This document shows, piece by piece, positions 8,526 to 16,863 of a stretch of DNA of 64,000 nt. The notes beneath the pieces are model-generated. The model had not been told where the DNA came from. It was given only the letters and a program-made list of their open reading frames with translations, and did not search any database. Origin of the DNA: Aquabacterium sp. (GTDB lineage: Bacteria; Pseudomonadota; Gammaproteobacteria; Burkholderiales; Burkholderiaceae_C); NCBI RefSeq assembly GCF_016234775.1, contig NZ_JACRAH010000021.1, forward strand, positions 1 through 64,000, given 5' to 3'. Position numbers and translations under genes: made by a program. The stretch's first letter is position 1. Each line of letters opens with the position of its first letter.

Positions 8526-8585
8526 AACCGCTTGCACGTGCAAAAGGTACTCATGGAGTACCTTTTGCTGGGACGCATTGGCTGA
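8526..8585 (+). pseudogene. Duplicated argF 3' end (copy B), remnant
   Basis: These 60 bp would still encode the last 19 residues and stop of ArgF but have no start or upstream gene body. The three differences from copy A are all synonymous: CAG to CAA, CTG to TTG and GGG to GGA. The first two are a compensating pair that keeps the 13-bp hairpin perfect: GCAAAAGGTACTC (8540-8552), loop ATG, GAGTACCTTTTGC (8556-8568). It ends 6 bp from the stop codon of the convergent chemoreceptor gene. Confidence 0.85.
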
Positions 8586-8591
8586 CCGTAT

Positions 8592-9959
8592 TCAGAACCG
8601 ATAAGCCAGGCGCAAGCCACCCCAGTGCTTGCCAGCAACCGTGATCGGTGCGGCCACTTCCTTGAGCAGCACGAACTTGCCGCCTCCCATGTCGCGGCGA
8701 TAGGTCTGCAGCAGGAACGGGCGCTTGTTGCGCGCCGAAGCCAGGCCTGTGCGGTCATTGAAAATGCGACGCCAACGTGAATTGGCGGTGTTCCACACCA
8801 CATCGCCCGGCCTTTGTAGCTGGCAGTAGATGTGGTTGTGCGTAGAGATATAGCCGTTGCGATCCGCCGCAATGCAGAAAACCACGTCCGGCAGGGCCTT
8901 GATCGCTTCTTCCTGTATGGCGGGAAACAGTTCGTCCGTCAGCGCATTGAAGCGTGTGGCGTGCTGCTGAGGTTGCGTGCCGGCCATGGCCTGGTAGTTC
9001 TCATCGAACAGATGCTCCAACGAGATGCGCCGAGATGCCACGGCCGCTTCGAGCGTGGCGGCGATCTTGCCCGCGGTCAGCTGCACGAGTTCGATGTAGG
9101 GCGTGTCCGACGTACGCACGCCAGAGCCCGCAATCATCTCCATCAGGCGCTCGGATACGGTCAGCACGGCATCGCTGCGCTTGAATGCAGCAGATAGCTC
9201 CTGGCGAGCCTTGCCCACCTCACCCTCCATGAGGCTGACTTCCTGATTCACACTCTGCGTCAACGCGCGGCTCGCATCGGCGGCGGCACTGATGCGTTGA
9301 ACACCCTCTTCCACGCCATGCAAGGCCGCATGAAAGGTCCTGCGACCTTGCTCGTGCTTGGCCGAGCCATCAGCCTGATCGGTCAAGTCGCTGGCCAGCG
9401 ATTGAATACGTTGATCGAGTTGCCCGATCGTGCTCATGATGGCCTTGGAAATGGACTCAACCTGGGTGGACAGATCCTTCACGGCATCCGCCACAACAGA
9501 GAAACCTGCGCCGGCTTCACCAGCACGCTTGGCTTCAACGGACGCATTGAACGCCACCAACCGCGTCTGCAAGGCCACCTGGGTAATCTGCTGAGCGGCA
9601 TCGGACACCTGATGCAAGGTTTCGACCACACCGCTGACTTCCCGGCCCACGTGGGCCACCGATTCGCGCGCCTGCTGCATGGAGGCCATGCCGCCAACGG
9701 TCTCGGCGTGAATCTGATCCTGCGAACGAACGATGTCGTGCAGCTTGGCCACGAGGCTGGCCAGGGTTTCGGTCTGGTGATTGGCCACCGCCGTGGTGTC
9801 TTCCAGGCTGCCACGCAATTGCGCTGCCTCGCAGCCTAGCCCGCTGGTGTCACGCTCTAGCGTCTCTGCCAGTTGAATCAACTCCAGATTCATCGCGGAC
9901 GCAGGTTCAGGCTTGATCACGTCAGCCTCTACCGGCTTGCGATTGAACAACTTGAACAT
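8592..9959 (-). CDS. Soluble chemoreceptor with C-terminal sensor domain
   Basis: This 455-residue protein has no transmembrane segment and the reverse of the usual receptor order. A short MCP signalling region comes first (tip about residues 130-157, ALQTRLVAFNASVEAKRAGEAGAGF), then a helical linker. A C-terminal Cache/PAS-like domain from about 340 contains VVFCIAADRNGYISTHN and RNKRPFLLQTYRRDMGGGKF. Such cytoplasmic receptors occur in Beta-proteobacteria, and the ligand is unknown. It starts 31 bp downstream of fliA and is probably the last gene of the flhBAFG-fliA transcript, which fits a flagellar or chemotaxis role. The start at 9959 (MFKLFNRKPVEAD) has no close alternative. Confidence 0.85.
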   Translation of the reverse strand: MFKLFNRKPVEADVIKPEPASAMNLELIQLAETLERDTSGLGCEAAQLRGSLEDTTAVANHQTETLASLVAKLHDIVRSQDQIHAETVGGMASMQQARESVAHVGREVSGVVETLHQVSDAAQQITQVALQTRLVAFNASVEAKRAGEAGAGFSVVADAVKDLSTQVESISKAIMSTIGQLDQRIQSLASDLTDQADGSAKHEQGRRTFHAALHGVEEGVQRISAAADASRALTQSVNQEVSLMEGEVGKARQELSAAFKRSDAVLTVSERLMEMIAGSGVRTSDTPYIELVQLTAGKIAATLEAAVASRRISLEHLFDENYQAMAGTQPQQHATRFNALTDELFPAIQEEAIKALPDVVFCIAADRNGYISTHNHIYCQLQRPGDVVWNTANSRWRRIFNDRTGLASARNKRPFLLQTYRRDMGGGKFVLLKEVAAPITVAGKHWGGLRLAYRF

Positions 9960-9990
9960 GGTCGTGCCCCTACAGTCACTCAGCTAACAC

Positions 9991-10704
9991 TCACCACTCG
10001 CGCAGCTTGACGCGCAGGCGGGCAATGGACTGGCTGTGCAACTGGCACACGCGGGATTCGGTCACACCCAACACAGCGGCAATCTCCTTGAGGTTCATAT
10101 CCTGCTCGTAGTACATGCTCATCACATACTGCTCGCGCTCAGGCAGGTTCTTGATGGCCTCGACCAGCGCATGTCGCATGCGGTGATCCTGCAGCAGGCT
10201 CAAGGGGTCGTTGCCCTCATCGGTCACATGGCGATCCAGATAGTCGTTGTCGCCATCTTCGCCGCTCATGTCTTCCAGGTAGATCAGCTGGGTACCGCGC
10301 ACCTTGCCGAGCATCTCCTGGTAGTCAGGCAGGGTCATGCCCATTTCCTGGGCGATTTCGCTTTCCTGCGGGGCTCGGCCCAGGCGCTGCTCCAGCCTGT
10401 GCACCGCGCCTTCAATGTCGCGCTGCTGTTTGCGGGTACCGCGGCTGAGCCAGTCTGCACCGCGCAATTCGTCCAGCATGGCGCCGCGAATCCGCTGGGT
10501 GGCAAAGGTTTCGAACTGCACGCCCTGCCCCGCATCAAAGCGCGTCAAAGCATCGGTCAGGCCAATCATGCCGACCTGAATCAGGTCATCGATCTCGACG
10601 TTGGCCGGCAGTTTGGCAATCATCTGGTGCGCCAGGCGTCGCACGAGAGGACTGTATTGGCGCAACATCGCGTCGATCTCAAGTCGTCCTTTGGCGGTGT
10701 ACAT
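9991..10704 (-). CDS. fliA: Flagellar sigma factor 28 (FliA)
   Basis: FliA directs RNA polymerase to late flagellar and chemotaxis promoters. The 237-residue protein shows sigma-70 region 2 (SPLVRRLAHQMIAKLP to FDAGQGVQFETFATQRIRGAMLDELR), region 3, and a region 4 helix-turn-helix (LPEREQYVMSMYYEQDMNLKEIAAVLGVTESRV, split across about residues 185-220). The start at 10704 (MYTAKGRLE) follows GGAG with 6-bp spacing and matches the usual Betaproteobacterial N-terminus. An ATG at 10722 overlaps the flhG stop as TGATG, so translational coupling from flhG is also possible. Confidence 0.95.
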   Translation of the reverse strand: MYTAKGRLEIDAMLRQYSPLVRRLAHQMIAKLPANVEIDDLIQVGMIGLTDALTRFDAGQGVQFETFATQRIRGAMLDELRGADWLSRGTRKQQRDIEGAVHRLEQRLGRAPQESEIAQEMGMTLPDYQEMLGKVRGTQLIYLEDMSGEDGDNDYLDRHVTDEGNDPLSLLQDHRMRHALVEAIKNLPEREQYVMSMYYEQDMNLKEIAAVLGVTESRVCQLHSQSIARLRVKLREW

Positions 10705-10721
10705 GCTCTGCTCCATGAACA

Positions 10722-11564
10722 TCAATTCAGTACGGGGGCGGCGCAAGAAGGCAAGGCTGCCCCCGGCGACATCAGGTGGTCAAAGGCCGTGTCGCTCAGA
10801 GCGAGCGGCAAGGCGGTGCGCAGCAGACCTGCTGCCAGTTCCAGAAAACGGGGATGCGGATCAGCGGCAGCAGGCTCGCGCGGATCCAGCAATTGCCAGT
10901 CACGTTGGGCAACACCCAGAAAATCATCGGCGCAACGGGCCAGGCGCTCGGCCACAGGCTGGGCCTGCTGGCTGCGCGTGGTGGCACACACAAGCAGGTC
11001 GTAGGCCATCCAGGCCCCGCGCTGGCTGATGATCTTGACGGCCGAGTACGCCTCCTTGAGGCCCTCAGCCAGGTCGTTGGTGAACAGCAAGGGGCGCAGA
11101 TTGGTACCACGGGCACGCTGCGAGAACAGGCGAACGATCTCGCTGGCAGAGGCGTGCACGATCACCACATCGTATTGCGGTGCCGTGTTGGCGATGGTGT
11201 CGAGCAGGCTGCTGCACGAACCACGGGCATCCACATAGCGCAGCGGCAAGCCACGTGCAGGCATGTAGCTGACCTGGTCCGACAACTCCTCGATGCCTTC
11301 GGCCAAGTCAAACTCGGCCAGCTCACCTGGCGGGCGCGCCTGCTCGCTGGCATCCACCACCAGCACCTTGAGGTTGAAGCTGGTGTAGGCCGCGCACAAG
11401 CGCTCCAGCACCAAGCCACCACAAGCCGTTGCGGCATTGGCCACCACAGGCACAAAACGCAAAACCCTGGAGGCAAACATCTGCCTCAAACCCTGGGCTT
11501 GATCCACCGGGTGGTGGGCACGGGTACCGCTTGTGCTGACCTGATGGCTGTCGTTGCGGATCAT
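10722..11564 (-). CDS. flhG: FlhG-like flagellar number regulator, degenerate ATPase
   Basis: By position between flhF and fliA this is FlhG (FleN/YlxH), the MinD-type partner of FlhF that sets flagellar number. The N-terminal DQAQGLRQMF (21-30) is the DQAxxLR helix known to activate FlhF. The deviant Walker A KGGxGKT expected near residues 40-50 is absent and is replaced by VANAATACGGLVLERL. The VLVVDAS that follows is the expected strand. ATP binding and ATP-driven dimerisation are therefore doubtful. The 280 residues have the length of the family. It is 45 bp downstream of flhF. Similar Walker-less versions exist, to my knowledge, in related Burkholderiales. Confidence 0.8.
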   Translation of the reverse strand: MIRNDSHQVSTSGTRAHHPVDQAQGLRQMFASRVLRFVPVVANAATACGGLVLERLCAAYTSFNLKVLVVDASEQARPPGELAEFDLAEGIEELSDQVSYMPARGLPLRYVDARGSCSSLLDTIANTAPQYDVVIVHASASEIVRLFSQRARGTNLRPLLFTNDLAEGLKEAYSAVKIISQRGAWMAYDLLVCATTRSQQAQPVAERLARCADDFLGVAQRDWQLLDPREPAAADPHPRFLELAAGLLRTALPLALSDTAFDHLMSPGAALPSCAAPVLN

Positions 11565-11609
11565 GTGTGGCTGTCTTTTTTATTGGTTCGAGTGGGTGAC
11601 AAGCGGTGA

Positions 11610-13391
11610 TCAGACGTGACGCGGAGAGGCCATGGCATCTGCCGTCACCTGCGCAGAGAACACCAGGCTGACCTCGTTGGGATCGAGCCGGTAAGCAGGG
11701 TTGAGGCTGGCTCGCAGGGCGCGGTGCACCAGCGCTTGTGCCGACAGACGATGCCAATCTTCGGGCACGCGTTGGCCATTGGCCACACCCAACACTTTCA
11801 ACTTGTGACGAATTAACGCATCCAGAGCCGGACCGAGCTTGACTGCCTCATCCAGCTTGGACAGCACCACGCCCGCACAGGCTTCGGCGTGATACGAATG
11901 CATCACATCCTCAATCGAATCACCTTGCGCTGCGGTGTTGATGACCAGCAGTTTTCGGATGCTGGGATGGGCCAGCATGTCCAGCAGTTCCTTGGTGCGG
12001 CCATCGCGTTGGGCCATGCCGGCCGTGTCGATCAGGATCAGCTTCTTGCCCGAGAGCAGCTCCAGCAGGTCTTCCAGTGCGGCACGGTCATGGGCCATGT
12101 GCACGGGCACACCCAGGATGCGGCCATAGGCACGCAGTTGCTCGTGTGCACCGACGCGATAGGCGTCCAGCGTGATCAGGCCGAGATTCGTTGCGCCGTG
12201 TTTGGCAGCAAACGTGGCAGCGAGCTTGGCGGTGGATGTCGTCTTGCCCACACCTGTCGAGCCGATCAGGGCGAACACGCCGCCTTGATCTTCAATGGGC
12301 AATTCGTGGTCGGCTGTGTTCAGGTTGCGCTGCAGCACTTGCGTGGCCCATTGCACTTCGTCGTGGGCGCCATTGCACACTTCTGCGGGCATGGCATCCA
12401 GCATCTTGCGGATCAGCACGGCCGAGAAACCCGCATCCAGCAGGCGTTGCGCCAGTTGCGCTTGTGAAGGTGTGCGGCCGAGCTTTTCGATGAAAGCCAT
12501 CGTCTCGAAGCGCTCCTTCATCATGGCGCGCATGGCACGCAGCTCACCCAGCATCGAGGCATTCGCATCTTGCGCGGCCTTCAGTGCAGCCAGGGTGGCG
12601 GCATCAGGTTGCGCCACACGGATGGCATCACGAGCGGGCGTGACCTTGTCCATGGTCAGGTCGGCGTGCTCGCTGCGCAGCGGCACCACTTGCGCGGGCT
12701 TGGGCTGTGGTGTTGCGACTTGCTGAGGGCGGGCCTGAGGCGCGGCCTGACGCGGTGCAACCGGTGCCTGACGAGGTGCAGGCGGCGCCCACTGGCCCAT
12801 GTCTTCATCAACCTGGGGTGCCGCGCGACCACGCATGGCCTCGCCCGTCAGGTCAACAGAGGTTGACACAGCGGGCTTGGTGGCCTTGGGCTGAGCAAAG
12901 CGCTGGTTGAGTTGCTCTTCGGGCGGCAAGGCCATGGCCGGCTCGGTGCGAGCCTGCATGGCGGCCTGGCGGCGCTTGAGCATGCGTTCGCGCACATAGT
13001 CCTGGAAGGACAGCGTGCTCATCGCCAGTTGCTTGACGTCGTCCTGCACGGTGCTGGCCAGGTTGGCCATGGTTTCCTTGGCTTGCTTGGCGGCGCCCTT
13101 CTTGAGAGGCAGGCTCACGGATTCATCGCGGGACTCCACGCGAAGCTCGGCACGGGAGTCGTGGCGAGTGTCTGCACGCGATTCAGCACGTTGAGGCACC
13201 AACTCAGGCGCATCCTTTTCCACGGCATAGTGGTCCATCGCAGGCACGCTGTCAGCGGCCATGGCCAGGATCTCGATGCCACCTTCAGCAGCAGGTTTGG
13301 TCGACAGCACCACAGCGTCATTGCCGAATGCGGCCTTGACCTTCTGCATGGCCTCACGGCTGTTCCGTCCAGTAAAGCGTTTGACGTTCAT
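11610..13391 (-). CDS. flhF: Flagellar SRP-type GTPase FlhF
   Basis: FlhF is the SRP-like GTPase that places polar flagella by recruiting early export and basal-body parts to the pole. The 593 residues comprise an N-terminal B domain (MNVKRFTGRNSREAMQKVK), a long Ala/Pro/Gln-rich linker (about 150-260) and the NG GTPase. The GTPase shows the P-loop GSTGVGKTTSTAKLA, the LITLDAYRVGAHEQL effector segment, DTAGMAQRD (G3) and SKLDEAVKLG (G4). Its ATG overlaps the flhA stop by 4 bp (ATGA), which implies translational coupling. Presence of flhF suggests polar flagellation. Confidence 0.95.
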   Translation of the reverse strand: MNVKRFTGRNSREAMQKVKAAFGNDAVVLSTKPAAEGGIEILAMAADSVPAMDHYAVEKDAPELVPQRAESRADTRHDSRAELRVESRDESVSLPLKKGAAKQAKETMANLASTVQDDVKQLAMSTLSFQDYVRERMLKRRQAAMQARTEPAMALPPEEQLNQRFAQPKATKPAVSTSVDLTGEAMRGRAAPQVDEDMGQWAPPAPRQAPVAPRQAAPQARPQQVATPQPKPAQVVPLRSEHADLTMDKVTPARDAIRVAQPDAATLAALKAAQDANASMLGELRAMRAMMKERFETMAFIEKLGRTPSQAQLAQRLLDAGFSAVLIRKMLDAMPAEVCNGAHDEVQWATQVLQRNLNTADHELPIEDQGGVFALIGSTGVGKTTSTAKLAATFAAKHGATNLGLITLDAYRVGAHEQLRAYGRILGVPVHMAHDRAALEDLLELLSGKKLILIDTAGMAQRDGRTKELLDMLAHPSIRKLLVINTAAQGDSIEDVMHSYHAEACAGVVLSKLDEAVKLGPALDALIRHKLKVLGVANGQRVPEDWHRLSAQALVHRALRASLNPAYRLDPNEVSLVFSAQVTADAMASPRHV

Positions 13392-15496
13392 GCGTGGCCT
13401 CCGATCAGGGTACCGATGCGAATCGAATGAGTCTCAGGAATCTCGCTGTGTCCCAGCACCTTGAGACGAGGTGCGGCGCGCTTGAGCAGTCGAGCCACCG
13501 ATGGGCGGATGACATCCGGCACCAACAGGCAGGCCGGGTGGCCCATGTTTTCCTGACGTTGCGTGGCCTCGGAGGCCTGGCGGGTCAGGTGGTCGGCCAC
13601 ACCCGGGTCGAGCATGGGGCCGCTGGGCGAAGTCAGGGCTTGGGTCAGAAGACGTTCCAGATCCGGGTCGATGGCGATCACATCGAGTTCGCGCACTGGG
13701 CCGTAGATCTGCTGCACGATGGCCGGGGCCAGACCGATGCGGATGCGACGGGCCAGCTCGGCCGGGTCGTTCACCACATTGGGGCTGGAAGCAGCGTGCT
13801 CGGCCACGGTTTCGATGATGGAACGCATATCGCGGATATGCACGCCTTCTTCGAGCAGAAGCTGCAGCACTTTTTGCAGGGTGGAGATGCCGACCATCTT
13901 GGGAACCACGTCTTCGATGAGTTTGGGGGCCAGTTTCGTCACATGCTCTACCAGTTGTTGGGTCTCTACGCGTCCCAGCAACTTGGCTGCATGGAGTTGC
14001 ATCAAGTGTGAAAGATGGGTGGCCACCACGGTCGAGGGATCAACGACCGTGTAGCCGGCCATTTGCGCGGCATCCCGCTGGCGCTCTTCCACCCACACGG
14101 CGGGCAGGCCGAAGGCGGGGTCCACGGCCGCGGTACCCGGTATCGGGTTGACCACATGGCCGGGGTTGATGGCCATCAGCATGTTGGGGAAGACCTCGCC
14201 CTCACCCACCACGGCACCGCGCAAGGTGATGCGGTAGAAGCTGGGCTTGAGCTCCAGGTTGTCCTTGATGTGCACAGATGGCGGCAAAAAGCCGACTTCT
14301 TGCGCGAACTTGCGGCGAACGCCCTTGATCCGGGTCAGCAGGTCGCCGCCACGCTCCTTGTCCACCAGCTGGATCAGGCGGTAGCCGACCTCCAGGCCCA
14401 GGGTGTCGACCGGCTGCAGGTCTTCCCAGGTGGCTTCGCCGTTGGGGTTGGCCACTTCCGAAGCGGGCTTGTCGACCGGCTTGGGCGCATTGCGGATCGC
14501 CTCTTGCTTTTGCGCCATCTTCCAGGCCCACCAACCCAGGCCACCGCCGATGGGCAGGAACACAAAGGAAGGCATGCCAGGGATCACACCCAGCAGCCCC
14601 AGGATGCCACCAGCCACGCCGATGACCTTGGGGTTCTCGAACATCTGCCCCATGATCTGGGCGCCCACGTCCTGGTCCTTGCCGACGCGCGACACCACCA
14701 TGGCGGCGGCCACCGAGATCAACAGACCTGGGATCTGCGCGACCAGCGCGTCACCAACCGCCAGCAGCACGTAGGAACTGGCGGCATCTCCGGGAGACAG
14801 GCCGTGCTGCACCACGCCGATCACGAAGCCGCCGATGATGTTGATGAACAGGATCAGGATGCCGGCAACCGCGTCACCCCGCACGAACTTCGAGGCACCG
14901 TCCATGGAGCCATGGAACTCGGCCTCTTCGCCCACTTCCAGGCGACGGCGCTTGGCTTCCTTCTCGTCAATCAGGCCGGCGTTCAGGTCGGCGTCGATCG
15001 CCATCTGCTTGCCGGGCATGGCGTCCAAGGTGAACCGGGCGCTCACTTCAGCGATACGCTCAGAGCCCTTGGTGATCACCACGAAGTTGATCACCACCAG
15101 GATCGCGAACACGATCAAACCAACCGCGAAGTTGCCGCCAATCAGGAAGTGGCCGAAGGACTCGATCACATGGCCGGCGGCACCTGCGCCCGTGTGCCCT
15201 TCCAGCAGCACAACCCGGGTAGAGGCCACGTTCAGCGACAGGCGCAACAAGGTGGTCAACAGCAGCACCGTCGGAAAGGCTGCGAAGTCCAGCGGGCGCA
15301 ACATGGTGGCCGCCACCATCATCACCATCAAGGCCGCAGCGATGTTGAACGTGAAAAACACATCCAGCATGAAGGGCGGCAGTGGCAGCACCATCAACGC
15401 CAGCACGCAGACCACCACCAGGGGCGCGGCCATCACCTGCATGTTCTTGTGCTGCCCGCCGAGGGCGGACTGGAGCTTCATGACCATCGCGTTCAT
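13388..15496 (-). CDS. flhA: Flagellar type III export apparatus protein FlhA
   Basis: FlhA forms the nonameric export-gate ring of the flagellar secretion system. The 702 residues have about eight N-terminal transmembrane helices (about 25-310), including the conserved cytoplasmic loop GSERIAEVSARFTLDAMPGK and the segment IDADLNAGLIDEKEAKRRR. A large cytoplasmic domain docks chaperone-substrate complexes (for example VVDPSTVVATHLSHLM near residue 500). Length and motifs are standard. Its start overlaps the flhB stop by 4 bp and its stop overlaps the flhF start by 4 bp, so the three genes form a coupled unit. Confidence 0.97.
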   Translation of the reverse strand: MNAMVMKLQSALGGQHKNMQVMAAPLVVVCVLALMVLPLPPFMLDVFFTFNIAAALMVMMVAATMLRPLDFAAFPTVLLLTTLLRLSLNVASTRVVLLEGHTGAGAAGHVIESFGHFLIGGNFAVGLIVFAILVVINFVVITKGSERIAEVSARFTLDAMPGKQMAIDADLNAGLIDEKEAKRRRLEVGEEAEFHGSMDGASKFVRGDAVAGILILFINIIGGFVIGVVQHGLSPGDAASSYVLLAVGDALVAQIPGLLISVAAAMVVSRVGKDQDVGAQIMGQMFENPKVIGVAGGILGLLGVIPGMPSFVFLPIGGGLGWWAWKMAQKQEAIRNAPKPVDKPASEVANPNGEATWEDLQPVDTLGLEVGYRLIQLVDKERGGDLLTRIKGVRRKFAQEVGFLPPSVHIKDNLELKPSFYRITLRGAVVGEGEVFPNMLMAINPGHVVNPIPGTAAVDPAFGLPAVWVEERQRDAAQMAGYTVVDPSTVVATHLSHLMQLHAAKLLGRVETQQLVEHVTKLAPKLIEDVVPKMVGISTLQKVLQLLLEEGVHIRDMRSIIETVAEHAASSPNVVNDPAELARRIRIGLAPAIVQQIYGPVRELDVIAIDPDLERLLTQALTSPSGPMLDPGVADHLTRQASEATQRQENMGHPACLLVPDVIRPSVARLLKRAAPRLKVLGHSEIPETHSIRIGTLIGGHA

Positions 15497-16677
15497 ACTT
15501 CAAACTCCGATTCTTCTTGTTCGACCTTGGCCTTCAGCTTGGCTGCGTGCTGGGGGTCCAGCTCGGCAGGCACATCCAGATCAGGCAGGTTGCCAGGCAG
15601 GGGTGAGCGGCCAGCCAGCGCATTGCGCAGCTGGAACACATAGGCCAGCACCTGCGCCACGGCGCTGTAGAGCGCCACAGGCACTTCCTGGTCCACTTCC
15701 GTGTTGGCATAAAGCGCACGTGCCAGAGGCGGGGCCTCCAGCACGGGTACGCGGTTCTCGACGGCCAGATCGCGGATCTTCAAGGCCAGCAGGTCCAGCC
15801 CCTTGGCGACCACACGGGGCGCGCCCATCGTGGCCTCGTCGTACTTGAGCGCCACCGCATAGTGGGTCGGGTTCATCACGACCAGATCGGCCGTGGGGAT
15901 GGCGGCCAGCATGCGCTTGCGGGCCATCTCGCGCATCTTCTGCTTGATCCTGCCCTTGACCTCGCCGTTGCCTTCTTGCTGCTTGTATTCGTCCTTCATG
16001 TCCTGGTGGCTCATCTTCATCTTCTGGGCGAAGAGGAACTTCTGCAGCGGCCAGTCGATGATGGCAAACGCCGCCATCACCAGCAGCATGGAGCCCAGCA
16101 CCTGCCCCAGGGTCACGCCCAGGTCATGGATGGCAGAAGGCAAAGGTTGCGACAGCAGGCCCATCAAACCGGGCCAGGCCTTGTACAGGAAGGTCGCGCC
16201 CGCCGCGCCCAGAATCAGCCCCAGCGCCGACGCCTTGAGGGCATCGATCATCTGCTGCTTGGAAAACAGGTTGCCGAAGCCGGCGATCGGGTTGAGCTTG
16301 CCGAAATTGGGGTAGACCACCTTGAAGGACATCACCCAGCCACCGGCCATGACGCTTGCTGCGGCAGACGCCAGGGCGATGCTCAGGCTGAATGGCACCA
16401 CGATCATCAGCGCTTCCGTGGCCCACTGGCTGAGCCGATCCAGCATCACACCGTCATTGGCCACCATGCGGGCATCGAAACGCAAGCCGGCATGCAGCAG
16501 GTTCTGCATCTTGTCCATCCAGACCGGCGTCAAGCCCATGAGCACGCCCGTGGCCGCCAGGATCACCAGAAAGTGGCCCAAATCCTTGGAGCGAACGACC
16601 TGGCCCTCTTCGCGCGCTTTCTCAAGCTTGCGCGCCGAGGCTGGTAATTGCTTGTCTTGGGAACCTTGATCGGACAT
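15493..16677 (-). CDS. flhB: Flagellar export switch protein FlhB
   Basis: FlhB is the export-gate component that switches substrate specificity from rod/hook to filament by self-cleavage. The 394 residues show four transmembrane helices and a cytoplasmic domain with the autocleavage motif NPTH in VVMNPTHYAVALKYD. A charged N-terminus (ASARKLEKAREEGQV) is typical. The C-terminal tail (about 345-394) is longer than in enteric FlhB. It is the first gene of the minus-strand operon flhB-flhA-flhF-flhG-fliA. Its promoter must lie in 16678-16790. A possible weak sigma-28-like element there was not convincing. Confidence 0.96.
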   Translation of the reverse strand: MSDQGSQDKQLPASARKLEKAREEGQVVRSKDLGHFLVILAATGVLMGLTPVWMDKMQNLLHAGLRFDARMVANDGVMLDRLSQWATEALMIVVPFSLSIALASAAASVMAGGWVMSFKVVYPNFGKLNPIAGFGNLFSKQQMIDALKASALGLILGAAGATFLYKAWPGLMGLLSQPLPSAIHDLGVTLGQVLGSMLLVMAAFAIIDWPLQKFLFAQKMKMSHQDMKDEYKQQEGNGEVKGRIKQKMREMARKRMLAAIPTADLVVMNPTHYAVALKYDEATMGAPRVVAKGLDLLALKIRDLAVENRVPVLEAPPLARALYANTEVDQEVPVALYSAVAQVLAYVFQLRNALAGRSPLPGNLPDLDVPAELDPQHAAKLKAKVEQEESEFEV

Positions 16678-16794
16678 GGTGTGCGAAGGACTGCTGCTTG
16701 ATAGGCATTCTTCGCGAGCACCGGCAAATCTTTAGCCGGATAAGAGGGGTGCGCAGCAGGCTATTCAACGAGCGTTTTGCCTGGCGCAAATGCA

Positions 16795-16834
16795 GATCGG
16801 GCCAGGTGTGAACTGCGTCACGCCTGGCCCGATC
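16795..16834. terminator. Long hairpin between flhB and the binding-protein gene
   Basis: Two 17-nt arms (16795-16811 and 16818-16834) pair with a single G-T wobble around a 6-nt loop, ACTGCG. The hairpin starts 29 bp past the stop of the minus-strand binding-protein gene and lies upstream of flhB. There is no T-run on either side, so it may be a processing or Rho-blocking stem rather than a classical terminator. It probably insulates the flagellar operon. Confidence 0.55.
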
Positions 16835-16863
16835 AAGCCGGAAATCGCAAATACGAAAATCGG

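Noticed and set aside
8454-8535. Integron attC site or phage attachment site at the argF end
   Set aside because: attC sites read RYYYAAC...GTTRRRY from outside in. Here the arms run GTT...AAC, and no integrase or gene cassette is present. The direct repeat does flank a segment, but it is only 102 bp with no phage genes.
16708-16734. Sigma-28 promoter for flhB (TAAAGATT-N11-GCGAAGAA, minus strand)
   Set aside because: The -35 is good but only 5 of 8 positions of the -10 match, and flhB is normally a class II gene not driven by FliA.
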